From Gracilibacteraceae bacterium (GTDB lineage: Bacteria > Bacillota > Desulfitobacteriia > Desulfitobacteriales > Syntrophobotulaceae): a DNA stretch of 64,000 bases. The notes under the pieces were generated by a model. The model was given only the letters and a program-made list of their open reading frames with translations. It did not search any database and was not told the origin of the DNA. This document shows positions 1 to 8,603 of this stretch, piece after piece (position 1 is the stretch's first letter; every line of letters starts with the position of its first letter). The position numbers were made by a program, and so were the translations under genes. Where the stretch lies: contig JAISAH010000015.1 of the NCBI GenBank assembly GCA_031266805.1, forward strand, positions 1 through 64,000. Direction: 5' to 3'.

Positions 1-542
1 AGGACAACAAGCAGAAGCAGAACGCCCGCTGCCATTATCCCTACGATCACGTCGCCGACATAATCAAATTCCGTTTGGAAAGGCGTGACCGTTTCGGGAC
101 GGTAATACGCAATCAGACAGCAGGAAACATACAGCAAAAACTCAAAGACGAGCGCGGCGATTCTTTCCCTGTTTTCAAGCATAATCGCCGTGAAAATAAG
201 GGCGAACACGAAAAAGCAGGGCATACCGCTAAGGTAGCCGCCCGCCGTAAAAAACATAAAGGTGAAGAAAAGCACAAACACCCCGGCGACGATAATCCAA
301 GAACTCACCCGGTAGCTTAACTTTTTCCACTTCCCGGTGAAGCGCAGCAGGATAAACGCCAGTACGGAAGCCGCGAGATTAAGAACGATGTTGACCGCGC
401 CGGCATTCGTCCATACGCAGCTCAGCGCGACGACGACGCCCGCCGCCATGCCGGCCAAGGCCAGGAGGTTGAACGACTGGACGCGGAGGTCAAGATTTTC
501 GTGGAAATATTTGTTTTTAAGGTATGAGTACAATCTTTTCAT
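1..542 (-). CDS. Membrane sensor protein, N-terminal part (runs off left edge)
   Basis: Reading the minus strand from the ATG at 542 gives an open frame of about 180 codons that leaves the window at base 1, so only the N-terminus is visible. It starts MKRLYSYLKNKYFHENLDLR and then shows about six hydrophobic segments with short loops and no obvious signal peptide. Membrane N-termini of this kind occur in multi-domain sensor histidine kinases of anaerobic Bacillota, which is my best guess, but no kinase or other output domain is visible. A promoter and a weak ribosome site (GAGG about 11 bases upstream) precede the start. It is divergent from the marR gene. Confidence 0.55.
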   Translation of the reverse strand, partial: MKRLYSYLKNKYFHENLDLRVQSFNLLALAGMAAGVVVALSCVWTNAGAVNIVLNLAASVLAFILLRFTGKWKKLSYRVSSWIIVAGVFVLFFTFMFFTAGGYLSGMPCFFVFALIFTAIMLENRERIAALVFEFLLYVSCCLIAYYRPETVTPFQTEFDYVGDVIVGIMAAGVLLLLVV

Positions 543-565
543 ATAAGCGCCGCCTCTTTTTATAC

Positions 566-594
566 ATAACACCTATTCCGCGGTATGTGGTCAA
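566..594 (-). promoter_or_regulatory. Promoter of the membrane sensor gene
   Basis: On the minus strand a TTGACC -35 box (589-594) is followed after 17 bases by TGTTAT (566-571), about 24 bases before the ATG at 542. Spacing and sequence fit sigma-A; the -10 is imperfect. Confidence 0.5.
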
Positions 595-647
595 CCCACG
601 GAGCAAGGCGCGAAACCTTCTTGTCAGCGATTATATCATGACGAGCC

Positions 648-668
648 GCAAAAATCACCGATTTTTGC
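648..668. promoter_or_regulatory. Inverted repeat just upstream of the marR -35 box
   Basis: Arms GCAAAAATC (648-656) and GATTTTTGC (660-668) are perfectly complementary around a 3-base centre and end one base before the -35 hexamer. Position and symmetry suit an operator, possibly for the MarR protein encoded just downstream. It could also act as a hairpin terminator, but no gene is seen that would need one here. Confidence 0.4.
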
Positions 669-669
669 C

Positions 670-698
670 TTGACAAAATGATAAGGTAGCTTTATAAT
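670..698 (+). promoter_or_regulatory. Consensus sigma-A promoter of the marR operon
   Basis: TTGACA (670-675) and TATAAT (693-698) are both perfect matches to the sigma-A consensus with a 17-base spacer, 42 bases upstream of the marR start. Confidence 0.8.
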
Positions 699-739
699 CG
701 AATTGTGAAGCTGCCTTGGTATTAAAAGGAGTTATGGAA

Positions 740-1225
740 ATGGGTGAAAAAAAGAGTGATCTGTTAGAGCAGTTTATGCAGATCCATTGCTTGCTAATGC
801 GAAATCACCATCATAATCATATGATTTTTGGCCTGATGGGGAATCCGCATAGAGGGCAGGGGCGCGTATTGAAGCTGCTGAAATTAAAACCGGAAACCAC
901 GCAAAAGGAGCTTTCGGATTTATTGGCTATGCGCCCCCAATCACTGGGAGACTTGCTGAAGAAATTGGAACAAAAAGGATATGTCACCCGCACACCGTCA
1001 GAAAATGACAAGCGGGCTATGATTATCCGGTTGACCGAAAAAGGCGCGAATGAAGAAATTGGGAACGAAAAACAACTCGGCTTTGACTCGCTGTTCAACT
1101 GTCTCTCCGAAGAAGAACAGGCCCGTCTGAGCGAATATCTCCAACGCGTTATTGATGATTGGCGCGTTGATACGGGGCGTGATTTCAGATTCGGGCTTCA
1201 CGATTTTTACCATCGACATATGTAA
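740..1225 (+). CDS. MarR-family transcriptional regulator
   Basis: A protein of about 161 residues with a winged-helix core: the sequence around TTQKELSDLLAMRPQSLGDL is the helix-turn-helix and NDKRAMIIRLTEKG the beta-wing typical of MarR. An N-terminal stretch MRNHHHNHM is His-rich and may bind metal. The start at 740 is preferred because GGAG at 728-731 lies eight bases upstream; the ATG at 734 is too close. It has a perfect sigma-A promoter and an adjoining inverted repeat, so autoregulation is plausible. The next gene is a DtxR-type regulator, so this small operon may sense metal, probably iron or manganese (inference). Confidence 0.85.
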   Translation: MGEKKSDLLEQFMQIHCLLMRNHHHNHMIFGLMGNPHRGQGRVLKLLKLKPETTQKELSDLLAMRPQSLGDLLKKLEQKGYVTRTPSENDKRAMIIRLTEKGANEEIGNEKQLGFDSLFNCLSEEEQARLSEYLQRVIDDWRVDTGRDFRFGLHDFYHRHM

Positions 1226-1238
1226 AGGGGGCGGCGCT

Positions 1239-1610
1239 ATGGAGGATAAAAAAGTGATAACCGCTTCGCTGGAGGATTACTTAAAGGCGGTTTATTTCTT
1301 GCACAAAACAGATGCTTCCGTCCGGCTGACCGACATATCTGAAAGAATGTCCGTATCGAAACCGAGCGCGTTTAATGCGGTTTCACAGTTGGCGGATATG
1401 GGACTTGCAGAACATATAAAATTTGGCCCCGTGTATTTGACGGCGCAGGGAATAGAAACGGCTCAAAATTTGGTCGCCAAACACGAAATAATCAAGCGGT
1501 TTTTAATGCGCGTACTGAACATCGGCGAAACTCTGGCTAGTTCTGAGGCCTGCGCCATTGAGCATACGATCCGTGACGCAACATTGGCTAAAATGGCGTC
1601 GCTGATATGA
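1239..1610 (+). CDS. DtxR/MntR-family metal-dependent regulator
   Basis: A protein of 123 residues. The N-terminal winged helix (SLEDYLKAVYFL, then LTDISERMSVSKPSAFNAVSQL) and the following helical dimer and metal domain (KHEIIKRFL, then CAIEHTIRDA) match the DtxR/MntR family. The Asp of EDY, the His of KHE and the Glu-His pair of IEH, which are metal ligands in MntR, are present. The C-terminus stops early, without an SH3-like domain, as in manganese-type members. A ribosome site AAAGGGGG precedes the ATG at 1239, 13 bases after marR ends. Any metal-transport target lies outside the window. Confidence 0.82.
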   Translation: MEDKKVITASLEDYLKAVYFLHKTDASVRLTDISERMSVSKPSAFNAVSQLADMGLAEHIKFGPVYLTAQGIETAQNLVAKHEIIKRFLMRVLNIGETLASSEACAIEHTIRDATLAKMASLI

Positions 1611-1626
1611 ATAGGGGGTATGCCGT

Positions 1627-1836
1627 ATGCCGGCTTTAGTTATTGCGCTGATAATGTTTCTTTGGTGCAAAAAGAAAAAGAAAAGAGTCTCGCCCGTAAA
1701 CGGCAGGGCATTGCGGCAAATCCTTCAATCAAAGCTTTGCGATAAATGCCCGCGAAATTGCAAGCTCTCCGCCCCGAAGTGCGGGCGCGGAAAAAGACAG
1801 GCCAAAATTGTAATAGGGAATTATACAAAGCGATAA
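1627..1836 (+). CDS. Small Cys-rich single-pass membrane protein
   Basis: A peptide of 69 residues with a hydrophobic N-terminus (ALVIALIMFLW), a strongly basic stretch (KKKKKR), then a cluster CDKCPRNCKLSAPKCGRGK with four cysteines that could bind a metal. GGGGG eight bases before the ATG is a good ribosome site, and it follows the DtxR-type gene by 16 bases. Its shape recalls the short Cys-rich membrane proteins found beside ferrous-iron transporters (feoB), but no feoA or feoB is present here. I do not recognise a precise family. The low-complexity lysine run leaves some doubt that it is translated. Confidence 0.5.
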   Translation: MPALVIALIMFLWCKKKKKRVSPVNGRALRQILQSKLCDKCPRNCKLSAPKCGRGKRQAKIVIGNYTKR

Positions 1837-1865
1837 ACGAGGTGGGCGGCGACCGAAAAAATAAT

Positions 1866-1879
1866 TGGAAAATTTTCCA
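1866..1879. promoter_or_regulatory. Perfect 14-bp palindrome upstream of comEA
   Basis: TGGAAAATTTTCCA reads the same on both strands and lies in the AT-rich gap between the Cys-rich peptide and comEA. It may be an operator or part of a promoter region for the competence genes. Nothing in the sequence identifies the binding protein. Confidence 0.3.
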
Positions 1880-1948
1880 TAAAAAAGAAGGAATTGCATA
1901 AAAAGTAAAGAATAATAAAATTGAATAACGGACGCGGAGGTGGCCCCT

Positions 1949-2539
1949 GTGAGCAAAGCGCGCAAATATTTGTGGTATGGCGTGTTAGCTGTGCTGGTAC
2001 TGGCGGCGGGAGTGAAATATTTCCTGCCGGTGCGGGAGGCGCCGCCGCCGCTGGAACAGGAGCTGGCGGTACGGGAAATAGTCGTTTATATCACAGGCGC
2101 GGTCGCGGAGCAGGCGCTGCTGCATCTGGAACCGGACGCCAGATTGCATGACGCGCTGGAGCAGGCGGAACTGCTGCCGGAAGCGGATATTTCCTTGCTT
2201 AATCCGGCCCAGCCCTTGAAGGACGGGCAGAAAATAGTCGTTCCTTTTCTGCCGCCTCCCGCGGCGGAGAGCGAAGACGAGAGCGGCGCGTCTCCGGCGC
2301 CGGCGGCGCCCTCGCCTTCGCCTTCGCGCCCGGCCGCAGACGGTCTGATCAACATAAATACCGCCACCGCCGAGGAATTGACCGCCTTGCCCGGCGTCGG
2401 CCCGGCAATCGCCGGGCGGATAGTGCAGTACCGAGAAGAAAACGGGGGATTCGGCCTGCCGGAAGATCTGATGAATGTTTCCGGTATCGGGCCGAAAACT
2501 TTCGCCAAATTTGAATCCCGCGTCACGGCTGGCTGGTAA
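1949..2539 (+). CDS. comEA: Competence protein ComEA, DNA receptor
   Basis: About 196 residues. An N-terminal membrane anchor (YGVLAVLVLAAGV) is followed by an SLBB-type domain (VVYITGAVAEQALLHLEPDA, about residues 45-105), a Pro/Ser/Glu-rich linker, and a C-terminal double helix-hairpin-helix DNA-binding domain (ININTATAEELTALPGVGPA and MNVSGIGPKTFAKF). ComEA binds double-stranded DNA at the cell surface during transformation or DNA uptake. The GTG at 1949 is chosen because GGAGG at 1936-1940 is eight bases upstream. The stop codon overlaps the comEC start by one base, so the two are translationally coupled. Confidence 0.93.
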   Translation: MSKARKYLWYGVLAVLVLAAGVKYFLPVREAPPPLEQELAVREIVVYITGAVAEQALLHLEPDARLHDALEQAELLPEADISLLNPAQPLKDGQKIVVPFLPPPAAESEDESGASPAPAAPSPSPSRPAADGLININTATAEELTALPGVGPAIAGRIVQYREENGGFGLPEDLMNVSGIGPKTFAKFESRVTAGW

Positions 2540-4974
2540 TGGCGGACAAGTGGATCAAGTTCTGTCTGGCGATCATTATAGGCGGAGCGGTCAGCGTTTG
2601 GGGCGGCCGATCCGTTTTTCTGCCGGGCCTGGCGCTGGGTATCTGGCTGCTGACAGGCGTTTTGCTTTGGCGGCCGCGGGGATTTTGGGCGTGCGAGCGG
2701 CGGCCGCTTGTCATATTTCTGGTGCTGGGACTGTTAGCCGGTTTTTTGTGCGGCGCGACCGGGGAGCGCCATTTGGCGCCGCCGCTCGCGCTGGAGCAGG
2801 TACGGATAGAAGGCCGGCTTCTGGATTGGTGGATCGAAGCGGAGAGCGCGCAGGGAGTTATACGCCTGAGCGGGAGCGGCGGCGACGGCGTGGTTCCGGG
2901 TCTCGGCTCGCTGTCCGGGCAAAAATATGTCCTGCGCGTGTGGGGAGACGCGGATCAATTGACCGAAGCGGGATGGGCGGACCTGAATCCGGGGGATACC
3001 ATAGGTTTCACCGGGGATATCATCCAGCCGGAGCCCCCGCTTGGCGGGGGTGATTTTGACGCTCCTCTTTATTACGCGACACGGGGACTGAGCGGCAAAA
3101 TCACAGCCAGGTCGGAGGCGGCCGTGGTCCGAGACGGCCGGCCGCCTCCGGCCTGGCTGCTCCGGCTGGGGGTCAGACACTGGGTGGAAAAGCATTGGCC
3201 GGGGAGAGAAGGGGTCATAGAAGGCATATTGTTCGGGCAGACTTCCCGTCTGGCGGAGGAAGACGCCGAACTTTACAAAGTCACGGGAGTCTATCATGTA
3301 TTCGCGGCTTCCGGCTCCAATGTCGCTTTTGTTATCGCCCTTGCCTGGACTTGCTGTTTCTTCCTGCCCCGGCGGGCCAGGATTTTGGCGGTGTGGGCGG
3401 CCGTGGTCTTTTACGCCCTGCTTTGCAGCGGCAACCCGCCGATTTTGCGCGCCTCGCTTCTGGGCAGCGCCGTTTTGCTGGGCCGGCTGGGGCAAGGCCG
3501 GGTTTCCGGCCTGCGCTGGCTGGCCCTCACCGCGGTGGGCCTTTTTGCCCTGAACCCGCTTTACCTGAAAGATATTTCCTTCTTGCTCTCTTACGGCGCC
3601 ACCTGGGGCATCCTCATCGTCACGCCGGCCCTCGCCCGGCGCTCCTGGCCGCGCCGCTGGCCGGCTGTCCTGCGCTCGGCTCTTTTGGTTTCGCTGGGGG
3701 CGCAGATCGCCATCACCCCTCTTTTGCTCACGGCGTTCCAGCGTCTCTCTTTGATCGGTCTGGCGGCAAATATTGCCGTACTCTTTCTCTTAGGAGCGGT
3801 ATTGGAACTGGGGCTCTTAGGGATGCTCACTTTGTGGCTGCCGCCGGCGGCTTACGCGTTTTTTCAGGCGGGAGTCTGGCTTGCCGCCGGAGCGGACGCC
3901 TTGCTGGCGCTGTTGGCGCGGACGCCGGGCGCCTATGTTTGGGTCGTGCATCCGGGACTTTGGTTTTACCTGCTTTGGTATATAAGCCTGTTTTTTTGGG
4001 TGTCGGACAGGGAAATGCTGATATTCAGAGCGCGGGCCCTGCTCCGCCGTCTGGCCGGTCACTGCGGCTGGCGGCCGCGGCTGGGAGCGTCCGGGCCGGG
4101 AAACGGGAGATGGGGAGAGCGTTTTCGCCGTCTCGCCCCGCTCGTTGTACTGGCGCTTTTGCTTTTAAATCCCGGCAGTCCGCGGGAAGGAGTGGAAATA
4201 TCTTTTCTGTCCGTAGGGCAGGGCGATTGCATCCTCGTGCGCACCGCGCGGGAAACCATGCTCATCGACACCGGCCCCCGCGACGACCGGCGGGACGCGG
4301 GGGAGGATGTGATCATGCCCTATTTGCTCAGGCAGGGGATCCGCCGTTTGGATTTTGTTTTTCTTTCGCATGAGGACGCCGACCATACGGGCGGCCTGCC
4401 TTTTCTGCTAAATAACATGCCTGTGTCAACTCTGATTTTGCCGGATACGGGGGACAGACTCAATGCGCGGCGCTGGGGGAGCGTTCTGTCTCAGGCGGAG
4501 GCGGCCGGGCTGGGGCCAGCATTGTATTTCAAGGCCGGAGACGAATTGACTTTTGCTTCCGGCCTGCGGGTGAGCGTGGCCGGACCGGCGGAGATCCTGG
4601 ACAGCGAAGGGGAGGGCAATGAACATTCGCTCGTTTTTTATATGACTTATGCCGGATATACCATTTTCTTCACCGGCGATATGGGACTGGAGGAAATGGA
4701 GACCCTGCGGGCGCGGGGCTATATGCGGCCCGCCGATTTTATCAAAATACCGCACCACGGCAGCAAAAATTCGATGGACGCCGACTGGTGGGACCGTTTC
4801 GCCCCCAAGGCCGTTTTTGTTCAGGCCGGCGCGAAAAATCTTTTCGGGCACCCGGCGCCGGAAGTGACGGATTATTGGGCGCGCCGCGCCGTACCGCTTT
4901 ACCGCTGCGATACGCAGGGGACGATCCGCCTGACGCTGAAAAACGGGCGCTGGCATGTCGAAAGCGGGGTGTAA
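2539..4974 (+). CDS. comEC: DNA internalization channel ComEC/Rec2
   Basis: 811 residues, the usual length for full ComEC. The N-terminal part is membrane-bound with an extracytoplasmic OB-like section. A central Competence domain (YHVFAASGSNVAFVIALAW onward) has many membrane helices. From about residue 552 there is a metallo-beta-lactamase domain with VGQGDC, LIDTG and HEDADHTGG, the metal-binding motif that in this family is linked to degradation of the non-transported strand, and later IPHHGS. It forms the channel through which single-stranded DNA enters the cytoplasm. The ATG overlaps the comEA stop. Confidence 0.95.
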   Translation: MADKWIKFCLAIIIGGAVSVWGGRSVFLPGLALGIWLLTGVLLWRPRGFWACERRPLVIFLVLGLLAGFLCGATGERHLAPPLALEQVRIEGRLLDWWIEAESAQGVIRLSGSGGDGVVPGLGSLSGQKYVLRVWGDADQLTEAGWADLNPGDTIGFTGDIIQPEPPLGGGDFDAPLYYATRGLSGKITARSEAAVVRDGRPPPAWLLRLGVRHWVEKHWPGREGVIEGILFGQTSRLAEEDAELYKVTGVYHVFAASGSNVAFVIALAWTCCFFLPRRARILAVWAAVVFYALLCSGNPPILRASLLGSAVLLGRLGQGRVSGLRWLALTAVGLFALNPLYLKDISFLLSYGATWGILIVTPALARRSWPRRWPAVLRSALLVSLGAQIAITPLLLTAFQRLSLIGLAANIAVLFLLGAVLELGLLGMLTLWLPPAAYAFFQAGVWLAAGADALLALLARTPGAYVWVVHPGLWFYLLWYISLFFWVSDREMLIFRARALLRRLAGHCGWRPRLGASGPGNGRWGERFRRLAPLVVLALLLLNPGSPREGVEISFLSVGQGDCILVRTARETMLIDTGPRDDRRDAGEDVIMPYLLRQGIRRLDFVFLSHEDADHTGGLPFLLNNMPVSTLILPDTGDRLNARRWGSVLSQAEAAGLGPALYFKAGDELTFASGLRVSVAGPAEILDSEGEGNEHSLVFYMTYAGYTIFFTGDMGLEEMETLRARGYMRPADFIKIPHHGSKNSMDADWWDRFAPKAVFVQAGAKNLFGHPAPEVTDYWARRAVPLYRCDTQGTIRLTLKNGRWHVESGV

Positions 4975-5013
4975 AGCGAGGAACGAAGCGGTGAAATTTT
5001 TTGGCCGGACAGC

Positions 5014-5042
5014 TTGACCTTGATGTAAATATATGGTATAAT
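5014..5042 (+). promoter_or_regulatory. Sigma-A promoter of dprA
   Basis: TTGACC (5014-5019), 17-base spacer, TATAAT (5037-5042), 34 bases before the dprA start. dprA can therefore be transcribed independently of comEA-comEC. Confidence 0.75.
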
Positions 5043-5076
5043 ATCCATAAAACACCTGTGAAAGGAGCTGCCGCCG

Positions 5077-6204
5077 ATGTCTGTCTCCGCGGACGCGATC
5101 TTTGATCATGAAAAAGAAAAACTGCTGCGCGCTTGTTTTTTAACTCTGCCGCAGATCGGCAGCGGCCATCTGCGCCAAATCCTTGGTATTTGGGGCGGGG
5201 CCGCCGCCGCTTATCAGCAGGCGCCGCGCGCCGCCGGTAAACTGTCCGGGTGGTTAAGTGATTTCGCCCGGCAATGCGGCGCGGCCGATCCGGTTCGGAT
5301 GGCCGAAACTCTGGCCCGCGAGGGGATCGGCGTCGTCGTGCCGGAGGAAAGGGAATATCCCTGTTTGCTGAAAGAATGTCCGGACGCGCCGCCGCTTCTG
5401 TTTTACAAGGGGCAATTGAGCGGCGGACAGGAAGGGATCGCCATAGTCGGCGCCCGCAAAGCCACTCATTACGGTAAAGCGGCAGCGGGGCGTCTGGCCG
5501 GGGAAATTGCCGGGGCGGGCTTTGTGATCGTCAGCGGTCTGGCCCGCGGCATAGACGGGGCGGCGCACGAAGGAGCGCTGCGGGCCGGCGGGATTACCTG
5601 GGCTTTTATGGCCGGCGGTCTGGAACGGGTTTATCCCGGGGAACACCGCGCTTTGGCCGTGAGGATTGCCGCCGGCGGCGGCGCGCTGCTCAGCGAGTTT
5701 CCTCCGGGCGCTTCCTGGCTGCCGCAGCGTTTTCCGATGCGCAATCGCCTGATCAGCGGCGTGTCGCGGGGCGTAGTGGTCGTGGAGGCGGGAGAGAGGA
5801 GCGGGAGCCTGATAACCGCGGATTTCGCCCTGGAACAGGGACGGGACGTCTTCGCCGTGCCGGGGCCGATTTTCAGCGAGGTCAGTCTCGGCGCCCACCA
5901 TCTCCTGCGGTCCGGCGCTCTGCTCGCGGCGAGCGGCGCGGATGTCCTCGGCGAATATGAAAAACCGGCGGGAGAGAAACAAGCTGTCTCGCCGCCGGTT
6001 CCCGCGGCAGGGACGCGCGTTTCCGCCGCTCACCGGGAAATACTCGCTTGTTTGAGCGATGTGCCGCTCCATGTCGATGAATTGCGGCGTCAATGCCGGC
6101 AAACCGCTCCGGAAACAGCGCTCAGCCTTCTGGAGTTGGAACTGAGCGGACGGATCCGCTCTTTGCCCGGACAGCATTTTGTCTTGAGCCGCGACTCCGC
6201 GTAA
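5077..6204 (+). CDS. dprA: DNA processing protein DprA
   Basis: 375 residues. An N-terminal helical (SAM-like) region (LPQIGSGHLRQILGIWGG) is followed by the extended Rossmann fold that binds single-stranded DNA: IAIVGARKATHYGK, VIVSGLARGIDGAAHEGAL, RFPMRNRLISG and EAGERSGSLITADFALEQGR are conserved. A C-terminal winged-helix domain occupies about residues 310-375. DprA loads RecA on incoming single-stranded DNA in transformation. AGGAG lies nine bases before the ATG. Together with comEA and comEC just upstream it suggests a working DNA uptake route, although the rest of the machinery is outside the window. Confidence 0.95.
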   Translation: MSVSADAIFDHEKEKLLRACFLTLPQIGSGHLRQILGIWGGAAAAYQQAPRAAGKLSGWLSDFARQCGAADPVRMAETLAREGIGVVVPEEREYPCLLKECPDAPPLLFYKGQLSGGQEGIAIVGARKATHYGKAAAGRLAGEIAGAGFVIVSGLARGIDGAAHEGALRAGGITWAFMAGGLERVYPGEHRALAVRIAAGGGALLSEFPPGASWLPQRFPMRNRLISGVSRGVVVVEAGERSGSLITADFALEQGRDVFAVPGPIFSEVSLGAHHLLRSGALLAASGADVLGEYEKPAGEKQAVSPPVPAAGTRVSAAHREILACLSDVPLHVDELRRQCRQTAPETALSLLELELSGRIRSLPGQHFVLSRDSA

Positions 6205-6216
6205 CGCGAAATTTTA

Positions 6217-7029
6217 TCACCCGAACGGGTAGATATAGCCTGGCGCTTCTTGGGCGGCGGTAATCCCGGTCACGATGATCTGCGGTTCCGGCCAGCCGTC
6301 ATACTCTCCGGCCTGGATGGTCCCTTCCACCGTGACCCAGCTGTCGGGCGCCAAGGCGGGCGCTCCGCTGAATTGGCAAATCAGGCCATAGGGAACGAGG
6401 TCGGCGGCGCAGCAGGTCATCCCGAGACGCGCCGTCATGAACTCGTTTTCCAGAAAAACTTCCGGGTCTTTGAAAACAAAGCCGGTGAGATAAATCTGCC
6501 AGCCCGCGTATTTATCCATATTGCTGTACAGTTCGTTCAGCCACGGGTAAAAATTGTCGTTATCGACGACGATAGAATGATCCGCCTCGTCGGCGCCCGG
6601 GGGCGCGGCGGGCAGATCCGCCGGCGTATATGTTTCCTCACCGGAGACGGCGTCCAGAGCCAGACCGGCGGTCGATGAAACCGGCGAAACAGGCGAGGGC
6701 GCGGAAAGCAGAGCGCCGCCGCCCGCGTAACTCCAGGAAATATCGGTTGAGGCGATGGGCGCGTGCGGCAAAAGAAACAGCAAGATCGGGACGGCCAGGA
6801 CGGCGCAATGACCGAGACGCGGGCGGCGCTGCGGGCGGCGCAGGCGGGTGGCGCCGGCGGCGGCCCAGATCAGCGTCACCGCGGCTGTGAAGTACAGATA
6901 CGGCTGCAGACGGGGCGTCACATAGTTCAAATAATCGCCGCTGCGGAGCAGATAGAGGAGCAGCAGGCCGAAAGCGGCGCTGGACAGGGTCTCCAGAAAA
7001 ACCTGCTGGTTGAGATTTCCGGCGCGCAT
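6217..7029 (-). CDS. TIGR03943/DUF1980-family membrane protein, partner of permease
   Basis: 270 residues. Three or so N-terminal membrane segments (AAFGLLLLYLLRSGDYLNYV, YLYFTAAVTLIWAAAG, CAVLAVPILLFLLPHAPIA) are followed by an outer soluble part with repeats such as YAGWQIYLTGFVFKDPE and WVTVEGTIQAGEYDGWP. This fits the TIGR03943 family, whose genes nearly always follow a PF03773 permease, as here (the ATG overlaps the permease stop at 7029). The substrate of these pairs is not established. The link to CobW-type GTPases here suggests metal traffic (inference). Confidence 0.75.
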   Translation of the reverse strand: MRAGNLNQQVFLETLSSAAFGLLLLYLLRSGDYLNYVTPRLQPYLYFTAAVTLIWAAAGATRLRRPQRRPRLGHCAVLAVPILLFLLPHAPIASTDISWSYAGGGALLSAPSPVSPVSSTAGLALDAVSGEETYTPADLPAAPPGADEADHSIVVDNDNFYPWLNELYSNMDKYAGWQIYLTGFVFKDPEVFLENEFMTARLGMTCCAADLVPYGLICQFSGAPALAPDSWVTVEGTIQAGEYDGWPEPQIIVTGITAAQEAPGYIYPFG

Positions 7030-8603
7030 CAGTATATACCTCCGGCGTTAGCATAGAGAAAAACAAGGATGAAACAGGCGGCGAACGCCGTAAGCGCCAG
7101 CCGGGTGATGAAACGGCCGCTGAAGACGGACGAGAGCAGCAGAGCGTTTTTTATATCCATCATCGGGCCGAAAACCATGAACCCCATCAGTGCGCCCGGC
7201 GGGAACTGGCCGACAAAACTGCGGGCGATGACGGCGTCGGAGGAGGAGCAAAGGGAGAGAAGGAACCCCATGGCCATCATGATGAACAGGGAAAGGAGCA
7301 GTCCGCCGCCGCTGCCGGACGCGGCCAGCGTTTTGGGGGCGACCGTCTGGAGCACCGCCGAGATGAAGGAGCCTAGCGCCAGATATTTCCCCATATGGAA
7401 AAACTCGGATTGAGCGTGCCGGAGCAGCAAGCTGATCTTCCCGGAAAGATCCGCCGCGCCGCCGTCCATGTCCTCGCAGCCGCAGCCGCATAGCGGGCGG
7501 CTCAGGGCCCCGCCGCCCAGAATGTTCTTTTTGGGGGGGAACAGGATAAAAGTCGCGCCGATAGCCAAGGCGGCCGCGAGGCCGAGAAAAACCCGCAGAA
7601 TGACTATGCGCATATTGCCGTTAAAAGCGTAATAGGTTGAAAGCATGACCACCGGGTTGATGACGGGCGCGGCGGTCATAAAAGTCACGGCCGCCGGCAA
7701 AGGGACTCCTTTGCGCACCAGACCGTAAAAAACCGGGATCGAGGCGCAATCGCAGACGGGCAGACAAAAACCGGCCATGACGGCGGTCGCCATTCCCCCC
7801 AGATTCGTTTTGGGGAAACGGCTCTCTATCGCCGCCCGGCTGACAAAAATTTCCACAATGCCGGAGATGAGGACGCCGACGAGCAAAAACGGCGCCGCCT
7901 GCAGAATGATCCCCAGGAAAATGTTGACTATTCTGTTGACAGGGACCCCAAGCAGCGTCAGACGTCCCGCCGCTATGAGGTAAACGGCGCTGAGGGCCGC
8001 GGCGGCGGCGATGAATATGGGCAGCGGCGGCCATGTTTTGCGCAGCAGCTGTCGGTGATAATCGTCATATGAGTTTATGCCGTAGGCGCGGACGCCCGGG
8101 TTGACCGCGCGCAGCAACCGGCGGATCTTAGCCGCGCCGCCGGCGTCTTCATTGCGCAATAGCACGAAATCGCTGCTGACGATTTGCTCGGGCAGGGCTT
8201 TTCCCGTGCGGCCCAGCAGTTTTTCCAGCTCCGCTCCGTCGGCGATATGGACGACGCGCCGGATCCGGCACCGGTTGTGCAGCAAGGGATGGAGCAGCAG
8301 GGCGTGTAAGGCGGAAAACGGGGCGATCCCGTTCCATTCGATCCATACCTCGTCATAATCGGCTTCGCGCAATTGGCGGCGGATCCGGCGGGCCACGTCT
8401 TCCGGCCGCTGTTCTAATTCCCTGAGCGGGAAAAGCAGGTTCTGGTGGGAATCGCCCGGCCCGGACAATTCCGTCTCGCCGTTTTCGAATTGGACGACCA
8501 AAATCCTGATATTGCGCCAGTCTTCACGGTCGAGCAGACCGTTGAGAAACGAGGTTTTCCCGGCGGACAGGAATCCGGTCAGCACGTAGACGGGAGCGAT
8601 CAT
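7029..8603 (-). CDS. Fusion of CobW-like P-loop domain and PF03773 permease
   Basis: 524 residues. Residues about 5-190 resemble a COG0523/CobW P-loop domain: VYVLTGFLSAGKTSFLNGL carries the Walker A motif, and DEVWIEWNG and FVLLRNED sit where switch and base-recognition elements are expected. The CxCC metal motif of COG0523 proteins is absent. From about residue 197 there are eight or more membrane helices of the PF03773 permease family with a conserved CDC motif (FCLPVCDCASIPV, about residue 281), a Cys-rich cytoplasmic loop (PLCGCGCED) and a second half starting LLSLFIMMAMGFL. The ATG at 8603 overlaps the stop of the upstream GTPase gene, so expression is coupled. Confidence 0.78.
   Translation of the reverse strand: MIAPVYVLTGFLSAGKTSFLNGLLDREDWRNIRILVVQFENGETELSGPGDSHQNLLFPLRELEQRPEDVARRIRRQLREADYDEVWIEWNGIAPFSALHALLLHPLLHNRCRIRRVVHIADGAELEKLLGRTGKALPEQIVSSDFVLLRNEDAGGAAKIRRLLRAVNPGVRAYGINSYDDYHRQLLRKTWPPLPIFIAAAAALSAVYLIAAGRLTLLGVPVNRIVNIFLGIILQAAPFLLVGVLISGIVEIFVSRAAIESRFPKTNLGGMATAVMAGFCLPVCDCASIPVFYGLVRKGVPLPAAVTFMTAAPVINPVVMLSTYYAFNGNMRIVILRVFLGLAAALAIGATFILFPPKKNILGGGALSRPLCGCGCEDMDGGAADLSGKISLLLRHAQSEFFHMGKYLALGSFISAVLQTVAPKTLAASGSGGGLLLSLFIMMAMGFLLSLCSSSDAVIARSFVGQFPPGALMGFMVFGPMMDIKNALLLSSVFSGRFITRLALTAFAACFILVFLYANAGGIY

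Noticed and set aside
3195-4373. 392-codon frame in comEC
   Set aside because: Same strand, other frame; composition is Arg/Pro/Gly-rich and comEC motifs run through the region.
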